From contig JAUSJS010000336.1 of assembly GCA_030647575.1 (NCBI GenBank), positions 1-6,922 on the forward strand: DNA of 6,922 bases, given 5' to 3'. This stretch comes from Candidatus Limnocylindrales bacterium. Lineage in GTDB: Bacteria; Chloroflexota; Limnocylindria; Limnocylindrales; CSP1-4. A program made the position numbers and the translations under genes. The notes beneath the pieces are model-generated. The model was not told the DNA's origin. It searched no databases and saw only the letters and a list, made by a program, of their open reading frames with translations. Positions 6,472-6,922 of this stretch are shown here, piece by piece (position 1 is the first letter of the stretch; each line of letters begins with the position of its first letter).

Positions 6472-6478
6472 CGGCACG

Positions 6479-6922
6479 GTGAGCAGCCAGGAGGTCCCAC
6501 AGGTCGGCCCGAACACGAGCAGCCCGGCGCGTTCCGACGACGCGATCGTCCTGACCGGGGCCGACCTGACGATCGCGGGCGTCGAGGCCGTGGCGCGAGG
6601 CGGCGCGATCGCGAGCCTGGACGGCGACGCGCGGGCCCGAATGCAGGAGGCGCGCGAGGTCATCGAGACGCTCGTCGCGGAGGGCGCCGTCGTCTACGGC
6701 GTGACCACCGGGTTCGGTGATCTCGCGACGGTCTCGATCCCGTCGGCGGACGCCGCCCGACTCCAGGAGAACCTCCTGATGAGCCACGCGGCTGGGGTTG
6801 GCCCAGCCTTCCCGCGCGAGATCGTCCGGGCGATGCTGCTGCTCCGGGCGAACACCCTGGCGCTCGGCCACAGCGGGTGCCGACCGTTGCTCGTCGACCG
6901 CCTGCTCGAGTTCCTGCGCCTC
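6479..6922 (+). CDS. hutH: Histidine ammonia-lyase, N-terminal part (cut by window end)
   Basis: The first 148 residues of an enzyme that removes ammonia from L-histidine to give urocanate, the first step of histidine breakdown. I translated it directly, as the reading frame runs off the window. Diagnostic segments are YGVTTGFG (73-80, with the catalytic tyrosine Y73), QENLLMSHAAGVG (96-108) and RANTLALGHSG (123-133). Ser-His at 102-103 is the pair typical of histidine-specific members rather than Phe-Leu (PAL) or His-Leu (TAL). Y73 and H103 correspond to Y53 and H83 of the Pseudomonas enzyme, so this protein has about 20 extra N-terminal residues. The Ala-Ser-Gly that forms the MIO cofactor lies beyond the edge. 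The GTG start is supported by the TATCCT seven bases upstream. Confidence 0.93.
   Translation, partial: MSSQEVPQVGPNTSSPARSDDAIVLTGADLTIAGVEAVARGGAIASLDGDARARMQEAREVIETLVAEGAVVYGVTTGFGDLATVSIPSADAARLQENLLMSHAAGVGPAFPREIVRAMLLLRANTLALGHSGCRPLLVDRLLEFLRL

Noticed and set aside
5544..6482. A 312-codon plus-strand open frame opposite the DedA gene
   Set aside because: It is a charged, low-complexity antisense shadow. The opposite strand carries a DedA protein with its full signature.
5549..6522. An identical 14-base word CCGAACACGAGCAG at 5549-5562 and 6509-6522, which could be taken for attachment-site direct repeats
   Set aside because: One match of this length is not surprising in GC-biased DNA of this size. 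There is no integrase, and the interval holds a housekeeping-type DedA gene.
6380..6871. A 163-codon minus-strand open frame opposite hutH
   Set aside because: It overlaps hutH, whose Y73, H103 and RANTLALGHSG segments are clearly coding on the plus strand.

Overview
The window is GC-rich, with strong G/C bias at third codon positions. Genes are compact and divergently or convergently packed. It looks like an ordinary chromosomal segment of a high-GC bacterium. Three genes that begin transcription units have no Shine-Dalgarno sequence and carry a TANNNT hexamer 6-7 bases before the start codon, the classic leaderless architecture. That fits Chloroflexota, Actinobacteriota or Deinococcota-like lineages. 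The protein sequences feel most like Chloroflexota, but this is an impression and not a demonstrated assignment. No mobile element, CRISPR array, tRNA or rRNA is recognisable.

Layout: (1) 1-165, the C-terminal end of an unidentified plus-strand protein, with a perfect 11-bp hairpin at its 3' end. (2) 166-403, a non-coding gap holding a second hairpin, a threefold tandem repeat of about 26 bp and a TACAAT hexamer. (3) 404-3694, a tight three-gene folate one-carbon operon: a FchA/cyclodeaminase-family protein, FolD and formate-THF ligase (Fhs). (4) 3695-3900, a convergent gap without a clear terminator. (5) 3901-4128 on the minus strand, a 75-residue histidine-rich single-span membrane protein, divergent from (6) an MFS transporter at 4202-5488. 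(7) 5489-5732, a convergent gap with a short tandem repeat. (8) 5733-6458 on the minus strand, a DedA-family membrane protein, divergent from (9) hutH (histidine ammonia-lyase) at 6479-6922, cut by the window end.

The one-carbon operon can interconvert formate, 10-formyl-THF, 5,10-methenyl-THF and 5,10-methylene-THF. The notable observation is that FolD has isoleucine (I57) where the family has its catalytic cyclohydrolase lysine (K56 in human MTHFD1, K54 in E. coli FolD). The gene directly upstream encodes a separate cyclohydrolase/cyclodeaminase. The simplest reading is a division of labour: FolD is dehydrogenase-only and the FchA-like protein supplies the cyclohydrolase step. Because hutH lies in the same window, the FchA-like protein could instead, or also, handle formimino-THF from histidine breakdown. 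The genes beyond the right edge would help decide.
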